From Saccharothrix sp. NRRL B-16348 (GTDB taxonomy: Bacteria; Actinomycetota; Actinomycetes; Mycobacteriales; Pseudonocardiaceae), in contig NZ_LGED01000136.1 of the NCBI RefSeq assembly GCF_001280085.1, positions 62,001 to 126,000 on the forward strand: DNA of 64,000 nucleotides, in the 5' to 3' direction. The position numbers and the translations under genes were made by a program. Under the pieces are notes generated by a model. It was not told the origin of the DNA, did no database searches, and saw only the letters and a list, made by a program, of their open reading frames with translations. Positions 8,312-17,672 of the stretch are shown here, piece after piece. Numbering within the stretch: position 1 is the first letter of the stretch; every line of letters starts with the position of its first letter.

Positions 8312-8743
8312 TCAGCGACCGGTCGGAGCCAGGCGCTCCACCCAGAACGCCCGCACCGGGCCGCAGGACGTCGCGCCCACGGGCGGGATGTGGCCGGTGG
8401 CCTCGATCTCCTGCCGTGACGGGCGTTGGCCGGCTCGGGCCTGCCGTTCTCCGTCGTCTGCGGCCGTGCCCGTGAGCTGGAAGCGTTGCCCGCTGGGGAG
8501 CTCCAGCACGACGCAGCCGGGTTGAGGGCCGGTCCACTCGACGCTGCCGACGACGCTGACCAGCGATCCGCGCGCCTGCGGCGGCGGGATCACCACCGCA
8601 GTCCTCACCTGCGGATCGGGGTGCTTCGCATCAGCGGACGTCGAGTCGACGTGGTCTCCCGGTTGAGGGGTCGTGCAGGCAATGGTCACGGCCAGGACGG
8701 TCGACATTCCCAGCGCGGTGGACCTCCGTCGATGGCACCTCAT
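8312..8743 (-). CDS. Putative lipoprotein
   Basis: 143 residues. A basic N-terminus and hydrophobic segment lead to a lipobox-like VTIAC at about residues 19-23, then a polar region. The mature part contains GSLVSVVGSVEWTG and GCVVLELPSGQRFQLTG, a beta-rich pattern that could be an OB-like fold, but no family was recognised. Its start overlaps the stop of the upstream gene (ATGA at 8740-8743), so the two are coupled. Confidence 0.55.
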   Translation of the reverse strand: MRCHRRRSTALGMSTVLAVTIACTTPQPGDHVDSTSADAKHPDPQVRTAVVIPPPQARGSLVSVVGSVEWTGPQPGCVVLELPSGQRFQLTGTAADDGERQARAGQRPSRQEIEATGHIPPVGATSCGPVRAFWVERLAPTGR

Positions 8744-9633
8744 CGCAGGTCGCCTTCGTCGGCGGGAACTCCCACGTCCCGGAACATCGAGTCAGTCAAC
8801 GGAACCGTCGGCTCCCGATCCCGCCACAACGAGGCCGCGTGGACCGTCCCGGCAGCCGCGATCAACGAGTTCGGATGCGCCATCCGCGGTGCCAGCTCGT
8901 CGAGGACCGCGTGCGCGGTGTCGCGGGCGAAGTTCCGCGCCAGCAGCCAGATCCGCGTCGGCACGCCTGCCCCGCGCAGGACCGCGTAGACCTCCTGGGT
9001 CGCTGGCAGATAGCCCAGCACCCACTGACCGCAGCGATCCGGTTGCAGGGCGGAGGACAGATCGTCGTCATCGCCGTCACGGCGCCAGGCCCAGCCCCAC
9101 TCCTCGACACCGTCCAACGCGAAGACACCCAGTCCCGTGGCAGTCGCCCTCCGGGGGTCGAGGGTGAGGAACGTGGTCTCGTCGTCGAAGACCACCACCT
9201 GAGCCGGCACGTCCGGTGACAGACGCCAGCCATCGGCAGCCGCCCGCAGCGGACCCGACGGCGGGTCCAGCCCGATCACGAAATCGCGGAGATCCTCGGC
9301 CAGAGCACGTGCGTTCTCCAGCTCCCACACGGCCCCGGTGTGTTCGTCCACCGCCCGCTGCAGCGCGCCGACGTCGGGCCTCGTCGCGGATCGGGTCGTC
9401 GTGACGCGCCGCTGCGCGTCGTCAATCCGTTCCAGCGTCTCAGCCGACTCCCGCCTCAGCGTCGCTTCCAACAGCAGCAGATCGCCGGCGGCATCGGCGG
9501 TCAGGGCCTGGAGTGTCCCGTCCCCGACCAGGCGGTCCTTGATCGTCTGCGGCACCGGATCCGCCCGGTGCCCCAGCAGCACCAGCAGCTGCCCTTCCAC
9601 GGTGTGCCGCCACCGTGCACGACGTGTCTCCAC
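8740..9633 (-). CDS. Hypothetical protein, first gene of the leftward cargo operon
   Basis: 297 residues from a GTG with AGGGGA five bases upstream. The first ~110 residues are charged and helical (LLLLEATLRRESAETLERID, ENARALAEDLRDFVIGL), probably a coiled coil. The C-terminal half has Trp-rich beta segments (GVEEWGWAWRRDGDDDD, GQWVLGYLP). No signal peptide or membrane helix is seen. No family recognised. As the first leftward gene after the 9634-10250 gap, it marks the likely promoter-proximal end of the 1-9.6 kb gene set. Confidence 0.5.
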   Translation of the reverse strand: METRRARWRHTVEGQLLVLLGHRADPVPQTIKDRLVGDGTLQALTADAAGDLLLLEATLRRESAETLERIDDAQRRVTTTRSATRPDVGALQRAVDEHTGAVWELENARALAEDLRDFVIGLDPPSGPLRAAADGWRLSPDVPAQVVVFDDETTFLTLDPRRATATGLGVFALDGVEEWGWAWRRDGDDDDLSSALQPDRCGQWVLGYLPATQEVYAVLRGAGVPTRIWLLARNFARDTAHAVLDELAPRMAHPNSLIAAAGTVHAASLWRDREPTVPLTDSMFRDVGVPADEGDLR

Positions 9634-10250
9634 CTTGTTCCCCTGTTATCCATGCGTCAGCAGGGCGCGTACAACCGCTTGACCCGACTTCGTGCGGCGG
9701 CCGCACCCTGGCAGTCCACGAGCAATTAACCCGTCGAGCGCGAACAAGTCGACCCATACAGACACGTTCCGCGTCATCGCGACAGACCATTGGCCGTGTC
9801 CGCATCCATCAGGTTCACCGCAACCGGTGACCCCGTTGCCGACAGAACAATGACACAAACTCCCGCATCACGTCACGAGAAAAGTTCAAACAAGGATAGA
9901 TTCGCCTCTGACCTGCACAAACGTTCACCGCTGGACGCGGCCTGATATTTCTTTGAGTGAAATCTTTCCGGTGCGCGAAAAGGGCCGGTTTCACCAAGTG
10001 AAATCTTCCGTCACGCGCGCTCCGACGATGCTTTCGACTGATGAAAATATTCCCCTAAACGCGTCGAGTCGACTATGGTACTCAGCGTGCGACCGGCGTC
10101 CTCCTTGCTAGTCGATGTTTTCGCACAACGAAATCCGAAGGCGACAGCCATGCGTAATGCGATGTCGAGTTCCGCGCGTCCGCTCGTTCGATGCGCGGTC
10201 GAGCCACCAACCACGGTGGCGAGGCGGGGCCGGGCCGGACAGGTGAGGGC
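9634..10250. promoter_or_regulatory. Divergent intergenic region with repeated GTGAAATCTT motif
   Basis: No convincing gene. It is relatively A+T-rich around 9840-10010. GTGAAATCTTTCCG occurs near 9957 and GTGAAATCTTCCG near 9998, about 41 bases apart (four helical turns). The second copy forms a small palindrome TTTCAC-CAA-GTGAAA at 9989-10003. These look like paired operators between the leftward cargo operon and the rightward YczE-like gene. Confidence 0.4.
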
Positions 10251-11085
10251 ATGACTGGCGCCGATCGTCGGATCACGGCACAGGGAGCGCGGTTCGTCCG
10301 TCTGGTGGCTGGAACAGTCGCGATGGGGTTGAGCATCGCCCTGCTGGTGCGTGCCCGGCTCGGCCTGCTGCCGCTGGACGTCCTGCACGCGGCGATCAGC
10401 AGGCACACCGACTGGACGATGGGCGGCGCTTTCCTTACCGTCCAAGCGATTCTGCTGCTGGCCTACCTGCCGCTGCGGATGCGGCCGGGTGTGGGGACGA
10501 TCGTCGCCGCGACGGTCCCGGCGGTCGTGTGCGACGCGGCCTTGGCCCTGCTGCCGGGTGTCGCCCTGGTTTGGCGCCTGGCGTTGTTGCCGCTCGGCGG
10601 CATCCAGTTCGCACTGGGGATCGCCCTGTACCTGAGTGCCAGGATGGGCGCGCTGCCGCGTGACGGCCTGATGCTGGAACTGCACCGCCGCCGGCCGTGG
10701 CTGCGCCCAGCCGTGATCCGCGTCGTCGCCGACGTCGGATGCCTGCTGGCGGGCTGGCTTGCCCTGGGACCGGTCACCGCAGTGACCCGACTGGACTGTG
10801 GGTCTGGGCTCGCTACTGTGGGCGGGTCTGCTCGGACCAGTCATCGCGCTCCTGCTGCGCCGGACCGGACGCTCCATTGCGCCCGCGGAGTCGTCACAGG
10901 ACGGACAGACATCCCGAGCCAGCGGCCACCCGCCTACCTCGCGCGATTCCCAGAGTGAGTTGGTCACGCAGCCTCTTCGCCCCGAAGCGACGGACGGCGT
11001 CACGCGCGACGACTCACCAACACCTCGGACGCAGACCCTCGACGGCGTATCGGTTGCCGACCTCGCCCACCACCTCAAGCGCTGA
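10251..11085 (+). pseudogene. YczE/YitT-type integral membrane protein, frameshifted
   Basis: Frame 1 begins at ATG 10251 and encodes five or so membrane helices with typical YczE features (MGLSIALLVRARLGLLPLDV, RMGALPRDGLM). Near 10790 it loses sense, while the adjacent frame supplies the expected ending from about 10798 (VGLGSLLWAGLLGPVIALLLR) and a polar tail to 11085. One extra base in the GG at about 10790 would explain it. Family function is unsettled (membrane protein, possibly transport). Natural inactivation or an assembly indel are both possible. Confidence 0.65.
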
Positions 11086-11129
11086 TCTCTCGGCGCGCGC
11101 CTCCACCTGGAGGGAATCTGAATGACCAT

Positions 11130-11430
11130 GTCAAGTCGTAGCGGCGGCTGGTTGCGGCGCGACGTGAAGATCCGTCCGTCGCGCAGGAGTGCCCACAGGA
11201 TGTCGACCAGTCGACGGGCGAGGGCGAGGGCCTAGACGTGGGCGAGCAGTTCGCCGCATTCCTGTTGTAGAAGGTGCGCGAAGTGTCTTCGATCCTCAGG
11301 CTGGACGACGGGGCGGCCACGTAGAAGACTCGGCGCAGCCTGCGGTTGTAGCGCTTGGGAAGGCGCAGGTTCCGGTGATACGGCCGGAGTCCCAGGCGAC
11401 GGGCGCGGCCGAGATCTATCAGCAACACCC
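11130..11430 (-). pseudogene. IS110-family transposase C-terminal remnant
   Basis: Across two frames the minus strand reads RLPKRYNRRLRRVFYVAA, then EDTSRTFYNR, then a piece resembling ALARRLVDILWALLRDGR. This order is typical of the C-terminal third of IS110-group transposases. The frame is broken and the N-terminal DEDD domain is absent. No inverted repeats are expected for this family and none were found. Confidence 0.6.
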
Positions 11431-11550
11431 ATCACCCCGGACATCCGGGACACCAACCCCGAACAACATCGATCTCAGGGAAACCCATGTTGCGCGGCCC
11501 TGTTCCGGCCGTCCTGCTGCCGTGCGCTGTCACGCTCGCAGCAGTGAGTG

Positions 11551-11949
11551 TCACTCAACACGACGAGCTGGACCTTGCTCCAGCGTGGCGTCGGGCCACT
11601 CCGACCACACCGGCCCCAGCGTGAAGCGACCGTGATTCCGCTCCAAGGCGCGCAATTTCACCAATGACTTGGCTAGACGGTGCGTTGTCGGAAGCGGCAG
11701 CTTGACCGCACGGCTCATTTCGGTGAGGTTCATTGGCCGGTCCTCGTTGGCGACCAACTCCAGAATCTGAAACGCACGCTCCAACACGGAGGGCCGGCTA
11801 CCGCCGTCAGCCGTCGTGCCCTGGTCCGCCAAGCTGACGGAGGCTTGTGGTTCGATCTGCTGATCTCGGGAGGCGCGATCAGGTCGCAGCGGTCCCTCGT
11901 CCCGGCTGTCGTCGCCAAGCGACACCTGCATTCCCTCCTTTTCCGACAT
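11551..11949 (-). pseudogene. IclR-family regulator, truncated to its wHTH
   Basis: 132 residues. The segment RPSVLERAFQILELVANEDR, LTEMSRAVKLPLPTTHRLAK and HGRFTLGP is a clear IclR N-terminal winged helix preceded by a ~50-residue polar extension. The frame stops soon after, without the ligand-binding domain (IclR proteins are ~250 residues). Unlike the 3736 gene it ends mid-fold beside an IS110 remnant, so truncation is likely. AAGGAGG lies inside the first codons, so a start at MQVSLGD is also possible. Confidence 0.5.
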
Positions 11950-12564
11950 GACCGGCAGCGTGGCGGTTATGCACGTTGCCGAGGGCGGGCCGGTATGCGG
12001 TCATATCGGTCATCGTGGTGGCTCCGTGCACCGCGCCCCCTCTCGGCGTCGCGGGGGCACCAGAGCGTTTCGTACTCGTAGACGGCCGCTCTTGCGGCGC
12101 TGCTGACGTTCCGACACTGACCGTCCGGCGGGTGGGCACCGCAGTGCCAGCCACCTCCCATCCCACACCGCCAACCGCTCCAACGGCATGTCCGGCTTCG
12201 CCTGCTGTCTCAGGCTTGCCGACCAGTCGTCGTACGTCGCGCCGTGTGCCAACCAGCATGGTGATCGCGGCCTTCTGGGCCATCGGGGTAGACCGCGCGC
12301 TCACCTCAATCCGCATGAATGCGGAAACCCGCAGCGACACCCGCCTCACTCTAGGTAACGTTGCAAATACGAATGGTAATCACCGTAGGTTCGAGCAAGC
12401 GAGCGGGTCACTCTGCTGGCGCACCGCTCGGCCGTCGTCTATGGATGGCAGACGCGCTGCGCTCACTGCGGCCCGAACTGCGCTACTTACGACTTTCGTC
12501 ACGTACGGTCCTGACGTGCCGGAACAGCCGCCTGGCCCAGGCCGGGTGTCGTACGGTGCATAGC
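11950..12564. other. Non-coding gap upstream of the STAND/LuxR gene
   Basis: 615 bases with no coherent gene on either strand; long frames here lack recognisable features. It presumably contains the promoter of the regulator starting at 12565, but no clear -10/-35 or operator was identified. Confidence 0.35.
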
Positions 12565-14982
12565 ATGGGGACGTCGTTTCGGACCGCAGCGTCAGACCAG
12601 GACGGAAGCATCGAGACGCTCAACGCCTTCGTGGGCAGGCGTAGGCAGCTGACCGACCTGAGGAACGCGATGGGCGGATCCCGGCTTGTCACGCTGTCGG
12701 GTGGCCCCGGTGTGGGCAAGACCAGATTGGCGCAGGAGTACGCCAAACAGGCGAAGTCCTCCTTTGAGCATGGCTGGGCGTTCGTCGATCTGCGCGGGGT
12801 GCCCGCCGGGGACACCGCGTTGCTCGAGCAGGCAGTGGCATCGGCGGTGCGGCTGCCCAGCCAATCCGCCCGGGATCTGCGGACATCGCTGGTGGCATTC
12901 CTACGTGACCGTCGGATGTTGCTGATCCTGGACAATTGCGAACACTTGAAAGAAGACGTGGGCGCCCTGGTGGACACACTGCTGCGCGGGGCACCTCAGC
13001 TGCGCGTGCTGGCCACGAGCCGCGAACTGCTCGGCCTCGTCGGCGAGATGCTGATCATGGTGCCGCCGTTGGAGCTGCCCGCCGAGGATGGACCGCTGAA
13101 CCCCAAGCTCGAGGCCGTCCAACTGCTTGTCGAACGTGCGCACACCGGTGTGCCTGGGTGGAGTCTGACTGAACAGAACTGGCCCGCCGTGCGGCTGATC
13201 CTGCGCCGTGTCGGCGGACTACCGCTGGGCATCGAGCTCGTCGTGGGACAGATGAGGTCATTGTCGCCGGAGGCCATCGCCGCCCGGCTCGACCGCTCGC
13301 CGCACCAGCAGGCCCTCAACGAGCTGATCGGCCCCAGCTACAAGGCGTGCAAGCCGGCGGAACGACTTTTACTGGCGGCGTTATCGGTGTTCACCGGCCC
13401 TTTCGACTTGGAGGCCGCCGAGCAGGTATGCGCCGACGACAAACTGCCCGAGCATGAGATCGCCGAGGCCTTGGCAGGGCTGGTCGACCGATCGCTGGTG
13501 GTGCCCTCCCCCTCCCGCGCCCACTACAGGTTGCTGGAACCGGTCGTGCAGTTCGCCGCGCAGCAACTGCAGGACCAAGCCGACGAAGGCGCTGCGGTCC
13601 GGCGGCGGCACCGGGACCACTACCTCCGGATCGCGGCGCGGCACGCCGCGGGATGGCGAGGCGAGAACGAGATCGAGGTTCTGCGCGCTGTCGAGGTCGA
13701 CATGCCCAATCTCCGATCGGCCCTCGGGGCACTGATAGCCGATCCCGAGTCCGCCGGGCAGGGCTTGGAGATGGCCGTGGACGTCGCGCGAACCCGGTGG
13801 TGGACCTACTCCGGGCGCCTGCCCGAGCAATCGCTGTGGCTCAACCGTGCCCTGCGGGCGACTCCCTCAGTGCCCTCAGTACTGCGCGCCAGCGCGATCG
13901 CTCTCGACGCATGGATGATGCTGTGCCTGGGGGAAGGCCGCGAGGCGGTGGTGCGGCGCATCGCCGATGCCGAGACGATGGCCCCGTCCGACGAGCCGGT
14001 CGCCGCCCTGCTGTTCATCAAAGGGGCCCAGGTCGCGCTGCTCGACGGCGACCGCAATGGGATGGATCTATTGCGCCAGTCGCATCGCCTGTGGCTCTCC
14101 TACGGCCCGGACGCCCTGGTCGACGCGCACCTGACCGAGACGCTGGTGACGATCGGGTCGGTATTGGTGGAGGACGCCGACGAAGGCCGGCGAGCCGCGC
14201 AGGACTTCCTGGCAGGGTGCCGGCGACTGGGTGCCGACTGGGGTATGGCATGGGCACGCTGGTGCCAGGCGGTGGCATTGATCAGGTTCGACGACGAGCC
14301 GCGCGCGGCCGTGCGGGTACTGATCGAGGGCGTGCGCGGCCAGCAGCGGATCAATGACCGGTGGACCCCGCTGTTTACCCTGCCCGTGCTGGCCTGGGCG
14401 CTGGCCCGCTGCGGGCGGCGCTCCGCCGTGGCCGCGGCCCGACTGCTGGGCGCGGCCGATGGTCTGCACCAGGCGACCGGTATCCAGCTGTCCCGCGAAC
14501 TTCGGGTCTTCGCTCTGGTGCACGAGAACGCCGAGGCCGCAGTAGCCGAGCACCTTCCCCCGGACCGGTATGAGGATGCCCGCGACGTCCGGGTGGGCAC
14601 CGTGGACGACGCCTTTGCGCTGGTGCTCAACGGCAGGTACGCCGATGCGCTTCCCGGCGAGAAGGACGCGCCTGCAGCCGACCGGTCCGTCACCAACGCG
14701 TCTGCCGTCGGCGAGCCCGCCGGAGACGAGGAGGGTCCGGAAGCCGCCTCCGGTGACCGATCGGTCGGCGAGGCGACGCTTCTGCACCCTAGTTTCACCG
14801 TGCCCGAGAACGACGTCGCCCGCTGGCTGGTTCAGGGCCTGGGAAACAAGGAGATCGCCCGGAAGTTGTACATCAGCCCTCGAACGGTGGAAACCCACGT
14901 GCGTAACTTGCGCGACAAGGTCGGCGCGGCCAACCGCGTCGAGCTCGCGACCCGCCTCATCCAACAGCGCGAGAACCCCTGA
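12565..14982 (+). CDS. LuxR-type STAND ATPase transcriptional activator
   Basis: 805 residues. An N-terminal NTPase has Walker A GGPGVGKTR at about 47-55, Walker B-like RMLLILDNCEHL near 115, and a sensor/GLPLGIELV segment near 220. A long TPR-like helical middle follows, with a C-terminal LuxR HTH at about 749-798 (NKEIARKLYISPRTVETHVR). This is the architecture of large ATP-dependent LuxR/AfsR-like activators of actinomycete secondary metabolism. No strong ribosome site precedes ATG 12565. It converges on a P450 gene across a shared hairpin and may regulate it. Confidence 0.85.
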   Translation: MGTSFRTAASDQDGSIETLNAFVGRRRQLTDLRNAMGGSRLVTLSGGPGVGKTRLAQEYAKQAKSSFEHGWAFVDLRGVPAGDTALLEQAVASAVRLPSQSARDLRTSLVAFLRDRRMLLILDNCEHLKEDVGALVDTLLRGAPQLRVLATSRELLGLVGEMLIMVPPLELPAEDGPLNPKLEAVQLLVERAHTGVPGWSLTEQNWPAVRLILRRVGGLPLGIELVVGQMRSLSPEAIAARLDRSPHQQALNELIGPSYKACKPAERLLLAALSVFTGPFDLEAAEQVCADDKLPEHEIAEALAGLVDRSLVVPSPSRAHYRLLEPVVQFAAQQLQDQADEGAAVRRRHRDHYLRIAARHAAGWRGENEIEVLRAVEVDMPNLRSALGALIADPESAGQGLEMAVDVARTRWWTYSGRLPEQSLWLNRALRATPSVPSVLRASAIALDAWMMLCLGEGREAVVRRIADAETMAPSDEPVAALLFIKGAQVALLDGDRNGMDLLRQSHRLWLSYGPDALVDAHLTETLVTIGSVLVEDADEGRRAAQDFLAGCRRLGADWGMAWARWCQAVALIRFDDEPRAAVRVLIEGVRGQQRINDRWTPLFTLPVLAWALARCGRRSAVAAARLLGAADGLHQATGIQLSRELRVFALVHENAEAAVAEHLPPDRYEDARDVRVGTVDDAFALVLNGRYADALPGEKDAPAADRSVTNASAVGEPAGDEEGPEAASGDRSVGEATLLHPSFTVPENDVARWLVQGLGNKEIARKLYISPRTVETHVRNLRDKVGAANRVELATRLIQQRENP

Positions 14983-14999
14983 CAACGGGAGAACAGGGG

Positions 15000-15041
15000 A
15001 ACCGGCTCGCCACGCACCGATGGTTGCGGGGCGGGCCGGTT
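15000..15041. terminator. Bidirectional hairpin between regulator and P450
   Basis: AACCGGCTCGCC (15000-15011) and GGCGGGCCGGTT (15030-15041) pair with a single mismatch across an 18-base loop, placed between the convergent stops of the LuxR-type gene and the P450 gene. It probably terminates both. Confidence 0.65.
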
Positions 15042-16279
15042 CACTCCGCCAGGGTCACGCCGACCTCGGAGAACCCGTTGGTGACCAGGTAGGGATTGCG
15101 CCGCATGCGGTCCACCGCGACCGCCGGACGTGCCCGTGGCCAGCGCGCAAGGACCTCGCGCACTGCGATTTCGGTCTCCATGGTGGCCAGTGGGCTGCCC
15201 ACGCAACGGTGCCACCCCATACCGAAGGTCAGGTGGGACCGGGCCGTACGCGGCCGGGAGGGCAGGAACCGGTGCGCGTCGGGGCCGAAGGCCTCCGGAT
15301 CCCGGTTGGCCGAACCGAGGTTGACCATCACCAGGGCGCCTGGGCGCAGGGTCACACCGCCGTCCAGGTCGATGGGCTCGCGGACGAGGTAGTGCGGGAT
15401 GTTACGGGTGGGTGGGTCCCAGCGCAGGCTTTCCCGCACCACGGCGGGGACGGAGTCCGGGTTTGCGGCGACGCTGGACCACTGGTCGGTGTGCAGCAGC
15501 GCGGCCAGGGTATTGCCGATGGCGGCGGTGGTGGTCTCGTGGCCGGCCAGCACCATCAGCACCGCGGTGGTCAGAACCTCCTCCGGAGCCAGCCGGTCCT
15601 CGCCGCCGGCGTGCACGAGAGTGGACAGCAGCGCCTCGTCGGGCCGTACCCGCTTGTTCTCGATCAGCTCGGCCAGGTAGCCGACCATTGCCTCCGAGGC
15701 CGGCTGCTGTTGTTCCGGCACCTCGGTCATCATCGCCGAGGACCACCCGGCCAGCATGCCGCGATCCCGTGCCGGCACGCCGAGCAGTTCGCAGATCACC
15801 ATCAGCGGCAGCGGCAACGCCAGGCCGGCCACCATGTCGACCGGCTGGTCGGGGTCCATCGCGTCCAGCAGCCCACGCGTGATCCCGACGACGTTATGGC
15901 GCAGTTCCTGCACCCGTCGGGGGGTGAGCGCCGCCGCGACCGGCCGTCGCAGTCGGGTGTGGTCCGGCGGATCGGTGTTGATCATGCTGCCGCCGATGAC
16001 GGCCGTCACGTTCGGTTCCACCCCCGCCTCGACCATGTGGTCCCTCATCACCGAGGCGATGCCGGCGGCGTCCTTGGTCAGGCCCGGGTGATTGTTCAGC
16101 AGCGTCCGTGCCTGCTCCAGCCCGGTGGTGACGATGTGGACCCGCACACCATTGGCCTGGTGGGCCACGTGCACCGGACCGATCCCGCGCGCGACGTCCT
16201 CGACCTCGTGGTGCACGTATCCGACGGACTCGCCACCAACCAGCCGGGCGTGATCGACGTCGTGCTCGATTCGGGTCAT
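15041..16279 (-). CDS. Cytochrome P450 (soluble bacterial, CYP105/107-like)
   Basis: 412 residues with all P450 landmarks: I-helix LAGHETTTAAIGNT near 246, K-helix ESLRWDPP (ExxR) near 290, and heme loop FGMGWHRCVGSPLA with the Cys ligand near 359. The substrate-recognition F/G region is intact. It is a monooxygenase needing ferredoxin and reductase partners, none of which is encoded nearby. Start at 16279 (MTRIEHD), with AGGGAG further upstream than usual; a longer start in the same frame is possible. The substrate is unknown. Confidence 0.9.
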   Translation of the reverse strand: MTRIEHDVDHARLVGGESVGYVHHEVEDVARGIGPVHVAHQANGVRVHIVTTGLEQARTLLNNHPGLTKDAAGIASVMRDHMVEAGVEPNVTAVIGGSMINTDPPDHTRLRRPVAAALTPRRVQELRHNVVGITRGLLDAMDPDQPVDMVAGLALPLPLMVICELLGVPARDRGMLAGWSSAMMTEVPEQQQPASEAMVGYLAELIENKRVRPDEALLSTLVHAGGEDRLAPEEVLTTAVLMVLAGHETTTAAIGNTLAALLHTDQWSSVAANPDSVPAVVRESLRWDPPTRNIPHYLVREPIDLDGGVTLRPGALVMVNLGSANRDPEAFGPDAHRFLPSRPRTARSHLTFGMGWHRCVGSPLATMETEIAVREVLARWPRARPAVAVDRMRRNPYLVTNGFSEVGVTLAE

Positions 16280-17058
16280 GGTCTGCGGCTCTCCCTGGAT
16301 CTCGGCGGGCCGGGCGGCAACGCGGTACGCCGACAACCATGCCGTGTCCCGGATCCACAGCGCATCAGTGCAGACACGGGATTCACCGTCATCGCGTCGC
16401 GCCCGACGCCCCTGCGGCCTGAAGCAGTCGCCAGGCGCGTCGCCCCTGGTCAAGCTACGTCTCCGGGCAAGCATACGAGTCAAGACATTCGCCCATTCAG
16501 CCCCAGTAAAGTACCGATCGTGATGAGTGCGTTACCGAGTGTATTCAAACCGTCTTCGGGTTCTCCGCATTGATGCGGTCTCACGCACGGTCTCCGGGTT
16601 TCGTGTGATGCCGGGCAGTACCGGAATCACGATGCTGATCTCAGCGCCCTAACCGACGCTCGTCGACCAGGACGGGAAGACCTGCACACAGGATCCTGCG
16701 TGCGACGAACACCGGGTAGCGCCGCAGGGGATGAACGCAGGGCGCCTCGCTCCACAAGGGTGACACGCCAGACGAAGCGAGGGGAATGGACGGCGGTGGA
16801 CACAGCCGACACCGGGACGCGCTGGCCGATCCGAGGGCACCCTGACCCATCTACTCGACCTGAAGCTCGTCCGGCAGGGCGTTGCGGCTCCCGCATCAAA
16901 CGCAGGACGCACGCACATCGGTCCGAACAGAACCCTTGAACTCGCCCCTGACGGAACTAGCACGGCCAGACCGCAGCCTGCGCTACTCGCTGGAACACCA
17001 ACCTGTACTGCCAGCCGAGACCCGACGCACCTGCACCACAGAGCACCTCAACAGACCT
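16280..17058. other. Intergenic region between P450 and SsgA-like gene
   Basis: 779 bases separating divergent genes. Short frames occur, but none has recognisable domains, a good ribosome site or convincing codon bias. It likely contains the two promoters. No operator-like palindrome stood out except the hairpin that follows at 17059. Confidence 0.35.
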
Positions 17059-17098
17059 GACGTGGTGTGGCACACCGGGGGGCGTGCCACACCACGTC
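17059..17098. repeat. Perfect 15-bp inverted repeat 50 bases before the SsgA-like start
   Basis: GACGTGGTGTGGCAC (17059-17073) and its exact complement (17084-17098) flank ACCGGGGGGC. It would form a very stable hairpin. It could be a terminator for an unseen transcript, a leader structure of the SsgA-like mRNA, or a protein-binding palindrome. Confidence 0.6.
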
Positions 17099-17147
17099 GC
17101 CACGCTCGAAGCCAACCACGGCCACGTACGAACTAGGGGACCGTTCC

Positions 17148-17546
17148 ATGACAGAACCGATCGCCGCCCAGATCACCGGAGCGATAGGCCTGACCGGAGT
17201 GAAGATCGAACTGGTCTACGACCCGACCGAGCCCTACACCGTCTTCATGTACATCTGGAACTGGTACGGCAAGCACTGGCTCGAGTGGGTCTGCGAGCGT
17301 GACCTCCTCGCCCAGGCCCTCGAAGCCGACACCGACGGCACTGTGACCGGAGAGCTCGACATGCTCATCACCCGGGTCGACGACCGAACCACGAAGATCA
17401 CCAAGGTCACGCGTGGCGAATGGCACGAACGAACCGAGGTCGTGCTCGGTTCCGCCAGGCTCACCTCATTTCTCAAGGAAGCGTTCGCGCTTGTGCCTCC
17501 CGGCCACGAACGAATCGAACTCGACGTCGAGCAACTGTTGCGCTGA
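17148..17546 (+). CDS. SsgA-like sporulation/cell-division regulator
   Basis: 132 residues. The pattern VKIELVYDPTEPYTVFMYI, WLEWVCERDLLAQAL, ARLTSFLKEAFALVPPGHE and a closing ELDVEQLL follows the SsgA-like (SALP) family domain, where RYDP..PYAV, EWVFARDLL and VPPG.E are hallmarks. Family members control septum placement and cell-wall remodelling during sporulation in mycelial actinomycetes. AGGGGA precedes ATG 17148 by seven bases. Being outside a core division cluster and next to an integrase, it is probably an accessory copy. Confidence 0.8.
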   Translation: MTEPIAAQITGAIGLTGVKIELVYDPTEPYTVFMYIWNWYGKHWLEWVCERDLLAQALEADTDGTVTGELDMLITRVDDRTTKITKVTRGEWHERTEVVLGSARLTSFLKEAFALVPPGHERIELDVEQLLR

Positions 17547-17672
17547 GCGGACCGCCTGAGCTACCGACCGTGGCCCACCTACCAGGCGCCGACCCTGCAC
17601 GTCGAGCGACACGGGGGAACGCATGAAGACCGGCAGTCTCGCCGGCACCCACGCCATGATCGGATCGCGCCG

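Noticed and set aside
9815..9997. Minus-strand 60-codon frame in the divergent gap
   Set aside because: No ribosome site, no domain, and it overlaps the repeated operator-like motifs.
11233..11235. Plus-strand frames across 11189-11635 that look like an extended gene
   Set aside because: They are antisense to the IS110 remnant and show only Arg/Pro/Gly-rich shadow composition.
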